Shown: piece after piece, positions 54,804-63,635 of the stretch
Numbering within the stretch: position 1 is the stretch's first letter
How the letters are laid out: the number at the start of each line of letters is the position of its first letter
DNA from: Aquimarina sp. MAR_2010_214
Lineage (GTDB): Bacteria > Bacteroidota > Bacteroidia > Flavobacteriales > Flavobacteriaceae
DNA: 64,000 bases
Direction of reading: 5' to 3'
NCBI RefSeq assembly: GCF_002846555.1
Contig: NZ_PJMS01000001.1
Location: 2,356,001 to 2,420,000, forward strand
Translations under genes and position numbers: made by a program
Notes under the pieces: model-generated
Databases searched by the model: none
What the model was told of the DNA's origin: nothing
The model's input: the letters and a program-made list of their open reading frames with translations, nothing else

Positions 54804-56300
54804 TTATATTGTTGTACTAGGTTTTAGCGTTTTGTCATGCTTATAATGAGTTTCGATTAATCCGGCTACTAGTTTTCCTGAAATCAAAGATGGGGGTACA
54901 CCTGGACCGGGAACAGTAAGTTGCCCGGTAAAAAATAGATTTTTTATTTTTTTACTTTTTAACTTAGGTCTTAGGAATGCAGTTTGTAAAAGTGTATTAG
55001 CCATTCCATAGGCATTTCCTTTGTAAGAATTATATTTTTTTATAAAGTCTTTAATACAAAAGGACTCTCTAAAGATAATGCTATTTTTAACATTTTGATT
55101 TGTAAGTGTCTCAAAACGAGTCATTATTTTATCAAAATAGTGCTCTCTTAATTCATCGGTATCTTCTATTCCGGGAGCTAACGGGATAAGAAAAAAACCG
55201 TTTTCTTTATCTTTAGGAGCAGATTCTGGATCTGTTAAAGAAGTGAAATTAGCATAAAACAATGGATCGTCAGGCCATTTTGGGGTGTCATAAATATCTT
55301 TTGTATGTTGCTCAAAATCGGTATCAAAAAATAAATTATGGTGGTTGATATTTTGTAGTTTTTTATCAAATCCTACATAAAAGAGTAGGGAAGAAGGGGC
55401 AAAAGTTTTGCCTTCCCAATATTTTTCAGAATATTGTCGATATTCTGGTGCTAATAATGTCTCTCCGTGATGGTAGTCTGCTCCACATAATACAATATCG
55501 GCATCTATTTTTTCGCCATTAACGATAATGCTTTTTGCATGACCGTTTTCGACTACTATTTTTTCAACAGTTGCATTGGTATGGATAGTTACACCTAGTG
55601 ACGTTGTTAATTCTACCATTCCTGTTATTACCTTATACATTCCTCCTCTGGGGTGCCAGGTTCCTAGTCCAAAATCTGCATAGTTCATAAAACTATAAAA
55701 AGCAGGTGTATCACTAGGTTTAGCACCTAAGAACAATACGGGAAACTCAAGAATTTGGATTAACTTTTTGCTTTTAAATTCTTTACGGACTTCTTTAGAA
55801 ATGGTGCTAAAAAATTGACCTACTTTCAGAATTGTTTCTTTTGTTACAAGTTCTAATATCGAAACTCCCGGTTGGTACACCAAATCCTTAATAGCAACAT
55901 CATAATTATTCTGTGCAATTTTGATGAACTTTTGTAATTTAACCGAGCTTCCTTTTTCTTCTTTTTCAAATGTTTTATATATTTTTTCTAATGAATCACC
56001 AATGGTAATACTTTCATTATTTTTAAAGAAAACTTTGTATGCAGGATTTAATTTATCCAAGGTATAATAATTAGAAGCAGATGTGTCAAAATCTTTAAAA
56101 AAACGTTCAAACACATCAGGCATCCAATACCAGGAGGGGCCAGTATCGAATGTAAATCCTTCTTTTTTTAATTGCCCGGCTCTACCTCCAACAGTTGCGT
56201 TTTTTTCAAAAATAGTAACATCGTATCCTAATTTAGCAAGATAGCATGAAGCAGAAAGCGATGAAAATCCAGAACCAATGATTACTATCTTTTTAGCCAT
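54804..56300 (-). CDS. crtI: Phytoene desaturase CrtI
   Basis: A 498-residue FAD enzyme converting phytoene to lycopene. The N-terminal dinucleotide-binding fold is KIVIIGSGFSSLSASCYLAKLGYDVTIFEKN (GxGxxS variant), followed by VGGRAGQLKKEGFTFDTGPSWYWMPD, and the C-terminal CrtI signature region is NLFFTGQLTVPGPGVPPSLISGKLVA. It starts 19 bases after the regulator gene, so the two are co-transcribed. Confidence 0.95.
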   Translation of the reverse strand: MAKKIVIIGSGFSSLSASCYLAKLGYDVTIFEKNATVGGRAGQLKKEGFTFDTGPSWYWMPDVFERFFKDFDTSASNYYTLDKLNPAYKVFFKNNESITIGDSLEKIYKTFEKEEKGSSVKLQKFIKIAQNNYDVAIKDLVYQPGVSILELVTKETILKVGQFFSTISKEVRKEFKSKKLIQILEFPVLFLGAKPSDTPAFYSFMNYADFGLGTWHPRGGMYKVITGMVELTTSLGVTIHTNATVEKIVVENGHAKSIIVNGEKIDADIVLCGADYHHGETLLAPEYRQYSEKYWEGKTFAPSSLLFYVGFDKKLQNINHHNLFFDTDFEQHTKDIYDTPKWPDDPLFYANFTSLTDPESAPKDKENGFFLIPLAPGIEDTDELREHYFDKIMTRFETLTNQNVKNSIIFRESFCIKDFIKKYNSYKGNAYGMANTLLQTAFLRPKLKSKKIKNLFFTGQLTVPGPGVPPSLISGKLVAGLIETHYKHDKTLKPSTTI

Positions 56301-56319
56301 AACGGAAATAATTATAAAA

Positions 56320-57216
56320 TTAAAGCTCAGAAATCAATGAGCTAATCGATTCAAAATAGCGATGATTATGATCTGTATTATTAGAAATATGCATGACTTG
56401 TTTACCTAACATCCATAATTCATTGACTCTATTTGCACATACAATTGTATTAAAATCCTCAAGGTATTTTTTTATATTGCCTTTTTCTGGTCTAATTGTG
56501 AAGTACGATACAAACACAATATCATCATGAAAAGAAAGTATATTTGACAAGCTATCTAAGGGAATGCTTGGTCCTAGATAAATAGCCTTATATCCATGTA
56601 AGAGTATTTCATAATTAATATATAATAAACCTAATTCATGTATTTCATTTTCTGGTAGAAATAAAATGAAAGCCCTATCTGTTTTGGTAGGTTTAGAGTA
56701 TTGAAGCTTTTCAATATTTAGCAATAGTTTTTGCTTTATCAAATTAGAGATAAAATGTTCATGTGCAGGACTAATAGTATTTGTCTGCCATAATAATCCT
56801 ATTTCTTTTAATAAAGGAATAAAAACATCAACAAATATTTCTTTAAAATTTCTTTTGCTCTCTAGTTGTGAATATGTCTCTAAAAATAACTCAAGATCAT
56901 AATTCAGCATGGCAATTTTAAAGGCGTTTATTGCTTGACTTTTGGCGCTATTATCAGATACAATATTTCTTACATATTCATTAATTTCTGGTGTGTCTAA
57001 TTTAGAAATTCTGGATATTTTGTAACCACTGTTTACCAAATAGGTAACATTAAGTAGCTTTTGAAGATTTTTTAAATTGTATGTCCTTATATTGGTATCA
57101 GTACGATCAGGAGAAAGTAAATTGTATCTTTTTTCCCATATTCTTATGGTGTGCGCTTTTACACCACAAAGATTTTCTAGATCTTTAATACTAAATGTTT
57201 GTTTAATATTGTTCAC
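56320..57216 (-). CDS. CarH-like MerR/cobalamin-binding regulator of carotenoid genes
   Basis: A 298-residue regulator: MerR HTH (5-75; FSIKDLENLCGVKAHTIRIWEKRYNLL), a helical cap domain with W143-x9-E153-H154 (the Wx9EH motif that packs over the upper face of adenosylcobalamin) and a Rossmann-like B12 domain with E191-x-H193-xx-G196 (lower-axial His motif). Both motifs are those of light-sensing CarH/LitR repressors. As first gene of the crt operon it probably represses it in the dark and releases it on light-driven B12 photolysis. Light response is inferred. Confidence 0.85.
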   Translation of the reverse strand: MNNIKQTFSIKDLENLCGVKAHTIRIWEKRYNLLSPDRTDTNIRTYNLKNLQKLLNVTYLVNSGYKISRISKLDTPEINEYVRNIVSDNSAKSQAINAFKIAMLNYDLELFLETYSQLESKRNFKEIFVDVFIPLLKEIGLLWQTNTISPAHEHFISNLIKQKLLLNIEKLQYSKPTKTDRAFILFLPENEIHELGLLYINYEILLHGYKAIYLGPSIPLDSLSNILSFHDDIVFVSYFTIRPEKGNIKKYLEDFNTIVCANRVNELWMLGKQVMHISNNTDHNHRYFESISSLISEL

Positions 57217-57229
57217 TTTTTTTCATAAA

Positions 57230-57304
57230 TTGTTAAACAAAATTAAATAAAAGAAAACACTTATCTTTTTAAAAATTGTTAAAATACAATCGGTTACTGT
57301 TAAA
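57230..57304 (-). promoter_or_regulatory. Candidate CarH-type operators and promoter
   Basis: Three copies of TGTTAAA (plus strand) at 57231, 57277 and 57298; the last two are 21 bp apart, two helical turns. The first is inside the palindrome TTGTTAAACAA. On the minus strand TAATTTTG (a -7 box) lies just upstream of the start codon. The rest of 57305-57428 shows nothing. Confidence 0.4.
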
Positions 57305-57428
57305 AAAAGAATGTTTTTTAGTGAATTATTAATAATGTCAAGGGGTTGGCTATACAATATTAGCATGGTTTTTTAGTACTCAATTTATAGTCGAGATACT
57401 ACTTCGCTGTATATTGTACTGTAGAGAT

Positions 57429-57986
57429 CTAAAAGAAAAAAATAGAAACATTGGTTTTTAGGAAACGCAAAGCTTTACTGATATGAATTTCAACAGTTTT
57501 AGTAGAGATTCCTAAAATGTCTGCTATTTCTTTATGTTTTTTTTGCTCTAAACGGCTAAGTTTAAAAACTTCTCTACATTTTTTGGGAAGTTGCTCGATA
57601 GCTTTTTCAATTTTTAACCAATCAGAATCGAATTGACTTTCTTCTTTACCGTTATACATTTCAAATATGGCTTCCCATCTTAGAGAATCTAAAGCATCGT
57701 ATTCTTTTTTTTGTCGACGTAAATGCATTAGAAATTCATTATGACAAGCTCTGAAAAGATAATTTTTTAAGGATGAAGTAATTCGTAAAGTTGATTTTTT
57801 TTCCCAAAGTCTTAGTAAAACATTTTGCACCAGATCCTCAGATAATGACGAATTATTAGAAAGCTTATAAACGTAGTTATACAACCAGGAATAGTATTGG
57901 TTAAACACTATTTTATAGCTGTCTTGATTTCCGTCTGTAAGCCCCTGAATAAGTAATTTTTCTATGTTCTGACTATCTTTTTTCAT
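57429..57986 (-). CDS. FecI-like ECF sigma factor
   Basis: Start set at 57986 (MKKDSQNIEKLLIQGL), giving 185 residues. Region 2 is NSSLSEDLVQNVLLRLWEKKSTL with YLFRACHNEFLMHLRR; region 4 is EQLPKKCREVFKLSRLEQKKHKEIADILGISTKTVEIHISKALRFL. It is the usual partner of the FecR anti-sigma factor but here is divergent from it by 89 bases, rather than upstream in the same operon. Confidence 0.92.
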   Translation of the reverse strand: MKKDSQNIEKLLIQGLTDGNQDSYKIVFNQYYSWLYNYVYKLSNNSSLSEDLVQNVLLRLWEKKSTLRITSSLKNYLFRACHNEFLMHLRRQKKEYDALDSLRWEAIFEMYNGKEESQFDSDWLKIEKAIEQLPKKCREVFKLSRLEQKKHKEIADILGISTKTVEIHISKALRFLKTNVSIFFF

Positions 57987-58074
57987 TGTAAAAATCACCT
58001 ACTAAATTAAAAAAAATAAAATAAAGTAGGGGATTTGTAGTTTTTCTGCATCTTTTAAATAGAAAAAATGAAGA

Positions 58075-59241
58075 ATGGATAATTATTTAACAATAATTAA
58101 GAGGTATCTAGAAGGGGGTATTTCGTCATCAGATAGACGAGCATTACAACAATGGCTGAGCGAAAACCCTAAGCATGAGATCCTTTTCAAGCAAGAAATA
58201 AAGAAATGGTATGCAGTAAATGAAGAGCTATCGACAGACTCAAACTCTGCATATAACCACTTTTTACAGACTATTAATAAAAAGGAGACCAAGGTAATTA
58301 AACCAAAATCATGGTCTAGAATAGTAAAATATGCTGCAGTTTTGGGAGGATTACTTCTAAGCGGGTATTATTATACTACTCAGAGTGTTTCTTCTGTTAA
58401 AACAAAATCTATTATTGTAGAGGTAGATACGCTGCCTATAGATAAGATCAAAATTGTTCAGGCAGATGGTACAGTTACATATACTGATTTTAATGATAAA
58501 GCAGATATCGTAAATGCCAGTGGCAATTTGATTGGTAAAAAAGAGCAGAATCAATTTATCGTCCAGCCAGATGCCAAGATAACCGAAACTAAGTATATTG
58601 AAATCTCTATTCCTAAAGGAAAATTATTTCAGCTCACATTATCCGATGGAACTAAAGTATGGTTAAATGCAGCTAGTAGTTTAAAATTTCCACAACATTT
58701 TACGGCTACAAAAGAAAACAGAATGGTATATCTAAAAGGAGAAGCTTTTTTTGATGTTACCAAAAATAAGAAGCAGCCATTTATTGTAAAAACAGAAACC
58801 GTAGCTATAGAAGTTTTAGGAACCCAGTTTAATGTATCTTCTTATGCTGAAGATGCTACAGTAAAGACAACATTGGTAGAAGGTGCCGTGGTTGTTAATG
58901 ATCAAAATGAGAATACAAACTCATTGCAGCTAATACCTAATGATCAGGCAATTTTTAGTAAGCATAAAAAAATTATGCATAAACAAAAGGTAAATACGTC
59001 CTTATATACTTCCTGGATGGATAAAAAAATTATAATGCAAAACGAATCTTTTATAGACGCATTTAAAAGAATAGAACGTAGCTATGATGTCTCGATAACT
59101 AGTCATAATAAAACATTGAACAACACACACTTTACAGGGGAATTTGATGTGGAGAATATCGAAGAAATCCTGAGAACATTTTCAGAAACTTTAAAATTTA
59201 CATATGAAATAAAAGGTAAGAACATTACAATCAATCCGTAA
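58075..59241 (+). CDS. FecR-family anti-sigma factor
   Basis: A 388-residue protein: N-terminal cytoplasmic helical domain binding the sigma factor (1-80; GGISSSDRRALQQWLSENPKHE), one membrane helix (about 88-105), the FecR domain (about 180-290; IEISIPKGKLFQLTLSDGTKVWLNAASSLKFPQHF) and DUF4974-type C-terminus (KNITINP). It relays the state of the TonB receptor, encoded next, to the divergent FecI-like factor. Confidence 0.93.
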   Translation: MDNYLTIIKRYLEGGISSSDRRALQQWLSENPKHEILFKQEIKKWYAVNEELSTDSNSAYNHFLQTINKKETKVIKPKSWSRIVKYAAVLGGLLLSGYYYTTQSVSSVKTKSIIVEVDTLPIDKIKIVQADGTVTYTDFNDKADIVNASGNLIGKKEQNQFIVQPDAKITETKYIEISIPKGKLFQLTLSDGTKVWLNAASSLKFPQHFTATKENRMVYLKGEAFFDVTKNKKQPFIVKTETVAIEVLGTQFNVSSYAEDATVKTTLVEGAVVVNDQNENTNSLQLIPNDQAIFSKHKKIMHKQKVNTSLYTSWMDKKIIMQNESFIDAFKRIERSYDVSITSHNKTLNNTHFTGEFDVENIEEILRTFSETLKFTYEIKGKNITINP

Positions 59242-59247
59242 AAAAAA

Positions 59248-59269
59248 GGAAGTGCTGCTACACTTCCCT
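59248..59269 (+). terminator. Hairpin between fecR and the TonB receptor
   Basis: 7-bp stem GGAAGTG with CACTTCC, 6-base loop and only two T; likely a partial attenuator that lets the receptor be made separately. Confidence 0.5.
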
Positions 59270-59324
59270 TACTGATTCGATTATTATTTAACAGAGTACT
59301 TAACAATCAAAACTTTTCAAAAAT

Positions 59325-62300
59325 ATGAAAAAAAAGGGTAATCATGCGCTATTTTCACACGTAGCGTGCCATTCAATTGTATTAAAAATGAAACTCACTC
59401 TAGTTCTATTTAGTTTTTCCATCTTTCAGATGATGGCAACTTCGGGCTTTTCACAAGGCAAAATAGAGCTTGATTTCGAGGAAACACCATTATCAGAGGT
59501 CCTCGAAGAAATTAAAAGTCAAACATCATATAAGTTTTTTTACATTAATGATGAGGTCAATTTAAATCAAAAAGCTACAATTCAAGTCAATAAAGAAACT
59601 CTGGATAAAGTTCTGGAACTCTTATTCAATAACACAGATATTTCATACTCTATTATCGGAAAACAAGTGATATTGAAAAAAACTCATTTGCTTAATGAGC
59701 AGATAGAATTACAACGTGAAATTAAAGGTAATGTCAAAGATTCTAATGGCAACCTATTACCAGGCGCAAATATACTGGTAAAAGGAACTACAATTGGAGC
59801 TCAAACGGATTTCGACGGTAATTTTGCGATTAATTTATCTGGAGAAAACAATACATTGATTGTTTCTTATATTGGTTTTGAAACTACAGAGGTAGATGTA
59901 ACAGGTAAAGATTTTGTTGAGGTAGTATTACAAGATGCTGCAGCACAATTAGAAGATGTAATCCTTGTTGGATCCAGAAATCCTAGTCGTACTGCTACAG
60001 AAACTGCTGTACCAATTGATGTTATCGATATCACTCAGATAGCCACTCAGGGACCACAGACTTCGATTAATGAAATTTTAAATTATGCAGCTCCTTCATT
60101 TACTTCGCAAACCCAAACCGTTTCTGATGGAACAGATCATATTGATCCAGCTTCTCTACGTGGTTTAGGACCTGATCAGGTTTTGGTATTGATTAATGGA
60201 AAAAGGAGGCATAATACTTCTTTGGTTAATGTAAATGGTACTGTTGGGGCCGGTAGTGTGGGTACAGATATGAATGCAATCCCTACTGCTGCTATCCAAA
60301 GAATTGAAGTTTTACGAGATGGAGCCGCAGCTCAATACGGTTCTGATGCCATTGCTGGCGTGATTAATATTGTACTGAAAAAAGCAACAGGAAAATTAGA
60401 CCTTACCCTTACTACAGGAGCTAACTTTAGTGAAAACTCTAATCAGTTTGATGGAGATAGTGATGGAGAGAAAGTAAAATTAGAAGCAAATTATGGATTG
60501 GCATTAGGAGAAAATGGAGGATTTATCAATTTTACAGGATCACTTTCTACCAGAGAACCGGCGTTACGTAATCGCGATTATCAAGGAGATATTTTTAAAG
60601 GATTTCATGGAGCAGAACGTGTTTTTGCTGCAGGAGGAGGAAATGTTGCAGAAATGACACTTGCAGATTATCAAACCGCTGCTCAAGGAATCACATATCT
60701 GGATCAGGGTGTTAAGGACCAGATTGCAGCTTTAGATGTTAATAACCCTGCAGATGTAGATACCTTTAGAGGATTATTGGATATAGATGTTGATGAGGCA
60801 GAATTGACAGCTCGCGGATTAACTCGTACGAATTTTAGATTTAAAGTAGGTACAGCTAAATTGAGAGAAGGGAAATTCTTTGCCAATATGTCTATTCCGC
60901 TAAGTGATGATACCGAGATATATAGTTTTGGAGGGATTAGCTACCGACAAGGACTGGCATCAGGATTTTACAGAAGGCCTGCACAAGGAGATGGTAGAGC
61001 TAATACACCAGCATTTCCTAATGGATTCTTACCCAATATCGGAACAGATATTGTTGATAAATCTATCGCGTTGGGAATAAAAGGTAAAATTAAGGATTGG
61101 AGTGTAGATTTCTCGAATACATATGGGATCAATATTTTTGACATCACTGTTGGTAATTCTAGTAATGGAACTTTAGGTGTTGCAACACCAAGAACTTTTG
61201 ATGCAGGAGCATTAAGTTTTATGCAGAATACTACTAATCTGGATATTAGTAAGTTTCACGAAGATATTTTTGAAGGATTTAATGTCGCAATAGGGGCAGA
61301 GTATAAAGTAGAGAACTACTCGATTACAGCAGGAGAGGAAGCTTCATATACCAGTTATGATATTAACGGAAACCCTGTAACCAGTACGACTCCTGATAAT
61401 GAATTAGTTCAAAATAATTTCACGGGAGCTGTGCTTGGTGGAGGATCACAAGTGTTTAGAGGATATGATCCAAATAACGAAACTGATAAATATAGAAATA
61501 GTATTGCGGGTTATATTGATCTGGAAGTTGATTTTACAAAACAATGGTTAGTCAGCTTAGCAGGGAGATATGAAAATTATTCTGATTTTGGTGATACTTT
61601 TAACTATAAACTAGCGACCCGATATAAGATATCAGACAATTTTTCTGTGCGTGGAGCTAATAGTACCGGATTTAGGGCACCATCGTTACATCAGCAATTT
61701 TTTAGTAGAACCAGCACAGTTTTTGTGGATAATCAACCTTTTGAACAAGGTACGTTTACCAATGATAGTAGAGCGGCAACTTTAATTGGGATTGCAAAAT
61801 TAAAAGAAGAAACCTCTACTAGTTTTAGTCTTGGACTTACAGCAAAAATTCAGAATTTTACAATCACTGCAGACGCTTATTTAATTAATATCGATGATAG
61901 AATAGTGTATAGTGGTAGTTTTGGAAATGGAGGCGAAGCAGAGCTTACTCAGATATTTGAGGATGCAGGAGCTACTAGTGCACGTTTCTTTGTGAATGCA
62001 ATTGATACCAAATCTCAAGGTATAGATGTTGTGATTTCTCATAAAGCTGACTTTGGTGAAAATACAACTTTGAAAAATGATCTGTCTGCCACCTTTGCAG
62101 AGACCGAAGTAGAGGAGATTAGAATTCCGGCTAGAATTGCTAACGCAGGCCAGGGAGGTAATTTCTTTGATGCCCAGGAAGAAGCTTTTCTAACGTTGGC
62201 ACAACCAAGAACAAAATTAAGCCTTACCAATGCATTATCTATTGGAAGGTATAATGTGCTATTAAGAAACGTATTCTTTGGAGAGGTAACCGATCCAGAT

Positions 62301-62567
62301 GATTTTAATGGAGATCCAAGAGTCGAAGGAACAGTAGTTAGTGATGATGCTATTTATGGAGGGAAAGTTGTAACCGACCTTTCTGTTTCTGGAAAGATTT
62401 TTGAAAACCTTAATATTACCATAGGAGCCAACAATCTATTAGACGTATATCCTGATGAAAATAGAGCAGGAGGAACAGCAGGTGATCAGTTTGTGTATTC
62501 TAGAAGAACATCACAATTTGGATATACCGGAAGATTCTTATTTGCAAGAATTAATATTAGCCTATAG
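59325..62567 (+). CDS. TonB-dependent outer-membrane receptor with STN domain
   Basis: A 1080-residue receptor: long N-terminal signal region, STN (secretin/TonB N-terminus) domain about 45-120 (GKIELDFEETPLSEVLEEIK), a carboxypeptidase-D-like plug extension (about 130-210; GNVKDSNGNLLPGANILVKGTTIGAQTDFDGNF), plug (SSLRGLGPDQVLVLINGKRRH) and a 22-strand type barrel ending FLFARINISL. The STN domain signals to the FecR protein encoded upstream. It has no SusD partner, so a siderophore, vitamin or small ligand is more likely than a polysaccharide. Confidence 0.94.
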   Translation: MKKKGNHALFSHVACHSIVLKMKLTLVLFSFSIFQMMATSGFSQGKIELDFEETPLSEVLEEIKSQTSYKFFYINDEVNLNQKATIQVNKETLDKVLELLFNNTDISYSIIGKQVILKKTHLLNEQIELQREIKGNVKDSNGNLLPGANILVKGTTIGAQTDFDGNFAINLSGENNTLIVSYIGFETTEVDVTGKDFVEVVLQDAAAQLEDVILVGSRNPSRTATETAVPIDVIDITQIATQGPQTSINEILNYAAPSFTSQTQTVSDGTDHIDPASLRGLGPDQVLVLINGKRRHNTSLVNVNGTVGAGSVGTDMNAIPTAAIQRIEVLRDGAAAQYGSDAIAGVINIVLKKATGKLDLTLTTGANFSENSNQFDGDSDGEKVKLEANYGLALGENGGFINFTGSLSTREPALRNRDYQGDIFKGFHGAERVFAAGGGNVAEMTLADYQTAAQGITYLDQGVKDQIAALDVNNPADVDTFRGLLDIDVDEAELTARGLTRTNFRFKVGTAKLREGKFFANMSIPLSDDTEIYSFGGISYRQGLASGFYRRPAQGDGRANTPAFPNGFLPNIGTDIVDKSIALGIKGKIKDWSVDFSNTYGINIFDITVGNSSNGTLGVATPRTFDAGALSFMQNTTNLDISKFHEDIFEGFNVAIGAEYKVENYSITAGEEASYTSYDINGNPVTSTTPDNELVQNNFTGAVLGGGSQVFRGYDPNNETDKYRNSIAGYIDLEVDFTKQWLVSLAGRYENYSDFGDTFNYKLATRYKISDNFSVRGANSTGFRAPSLHQQFFSRTSTVFVDNQPFEQGTFTNDSRAATLIGIAKLKEETSTSFSLGLTAKIQNFTITADAYLINIDDRIVYSGSFGNGGEAELTQIFEDAGATSARFFVNAIDTKSQGIDVVISHKADFGENTTLKNDLSATFAETEVEEIRIPARIANAGQGGNFFDAQEEAFLTLAQPRTKLSLTNALSIGRYNVLLRNVFFGEVTDPDDFNGDPRVEGTVVSDDAIYGGKVVTDLSVSGKIFENLNITIGANNLLDVYPDENRAGGTAGDQFVYSRRTSQFGYTGRFLFARINISL

Positions 62568-62596
62568 TTGAGTTTATACTATTAATTTAATGCAAT

Positions 62597-62630
62597 AAAA
62601 GGCGGGGATAAATTTATCCCCGCCTTTTTT
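62597..62630 (+). terminator. Terminator after the TonB receptor gene
   Basis: Perfect 16-bp inverted repeat (AAAAGGCGGGGATAAA) with T run. Confidence 0.92.
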
Positions 62631-62724
62631 AAATCATCATTATAACAGCAAGAAGTGAAGCTACACTAAATAATAGGCAGAGTTTTGCAAAGAAATAACT
62701 ATTAATTTTTATGTTAGTTTTCAT
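62629..62724 (-). CDS. Possible 31-residue membrane peptide
   Basis: ATG at 62724..62722 gives a frame with one hydrophobic helix (FAKLCLLFSVASLLAVIMMI). It ends at the terminator of the receptor gene. No relatives recognised and no clear ribosome-binding site. The remaining 62725-63142 shows no gene. Confidence 0.25.
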   Translation of the reverse strand: MKTNIKINSYFFAKLCLLFSVASLLAVIMMI

Positions 62725-63142
62725 GATTGATCGTTTTAATATTTTACAAATGAAATGTGGGGAAACTATTCTTTATCTATGAATAGCATGACTACAGGCC
62801 TCAGGAAGACTCGATAAAAAACTTAACACTACTTTGAAGTTAAATCTGATTTTGGTTCTAAAAAAATTCATGATATGTTTTTTTAGTGTTTAATGTTTTA
62901 TTGGTTATAGGTTTTAATCACAAACTGATGAAACAAAAGTAATTAGAGTTGTTGTCTTTACAAATACGTGGAAATACGTAATTTTATATTCAAGTAAGCA
63001 AACTAAAAGAAAAGTTTTCCTGTGATTGGATATTTTGATGAATAAAAAAGCTGAATTAGCGTTTTTAAGGATATAATTTTCTAGAAATGGAAGAATATTA
63101 TGTGTTTGCTGCTTTTAAAGATGCACATCATATTAAATATTG

Positions 63143-63226
63143 TGCCCAGAGCGGGAGTCGAACCCGCACGCCCTAATGGACACATGGCCCTCAACCATGC
63201 CTGTCTACCAGTTCCAGCACCTGGGC
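63143..63226 (-). tRNA. tRNA-Leu (anticodon GAG)
   Basis: Full cloverleaf: acceptor GCCCAGG with TCTGGGC, anticodon stem CATGG/CCATG around loop TTGAGGG (anticodon GAG), a long variable arm (TGTCCATTAGGGCGT, class II), T loop TTCGACT. CCA is not encoded. Confidence 0.95.
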
Positions 63227-63289
63227 AGTATAATACTACAATATAACATAAAACTAAAAAAGTATCGTAAAAATTACGATACTTTTTAG

Positions 63290-63362
63290 TGACCGGGCTG
63301 GGGCTCGAACCCAGGACCCTCTCCTTAAAAGGGAGATGCTCTACCAACTGAGCTACCAGGTC
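63290..63362 (-). tRNA. tRNA-Lys (anticodon TTT), copy 1
   Basis: D arm GCTCAGTTGGTAGAGC, anticodon stem TCTCC/GGAGA with loop CTTTTAA, T loop TTCGAGC. The acceptor GACCTGG versus CCCGGTC has one mismatch (T5 opposite C68). Identical to copy 2. Confidence 0.95.
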
Positions 63363-63428
63363 ATTGATAATTTCATTATCAGATATTTTTAAGAACTATA
63401 TAAATAATAATCAACTATTATTTATTTG

Positions 63429-63501
63429 TGACCGGGCTGGGGCTCGAACCCAGGACCCTCTCCTTAAAAGGGAGATGCTCTACCAACTGAGCTACCAGGT
63501 C
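63429..63501 (-). tRNA. tRNA-Lys (anticodon TTT), copy 2
   Basis: Same sequence as copy 1, 66 bases away, including the T5/C68 acceptor mismatch; a tandem duplication. Confidence 0.95.
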
Positions 63502-63635
63502 AGACATTCTTTTTTCCTTGAATGCGGGTGCAAATATACTATCATTAATTTATTTTTCAAGAAGAAATTCATATAAATTTGTATTTTGTTTAAAATGATG
63601 TTTTTTTTGAGCAATATCTATCTAATTTTTATGGT

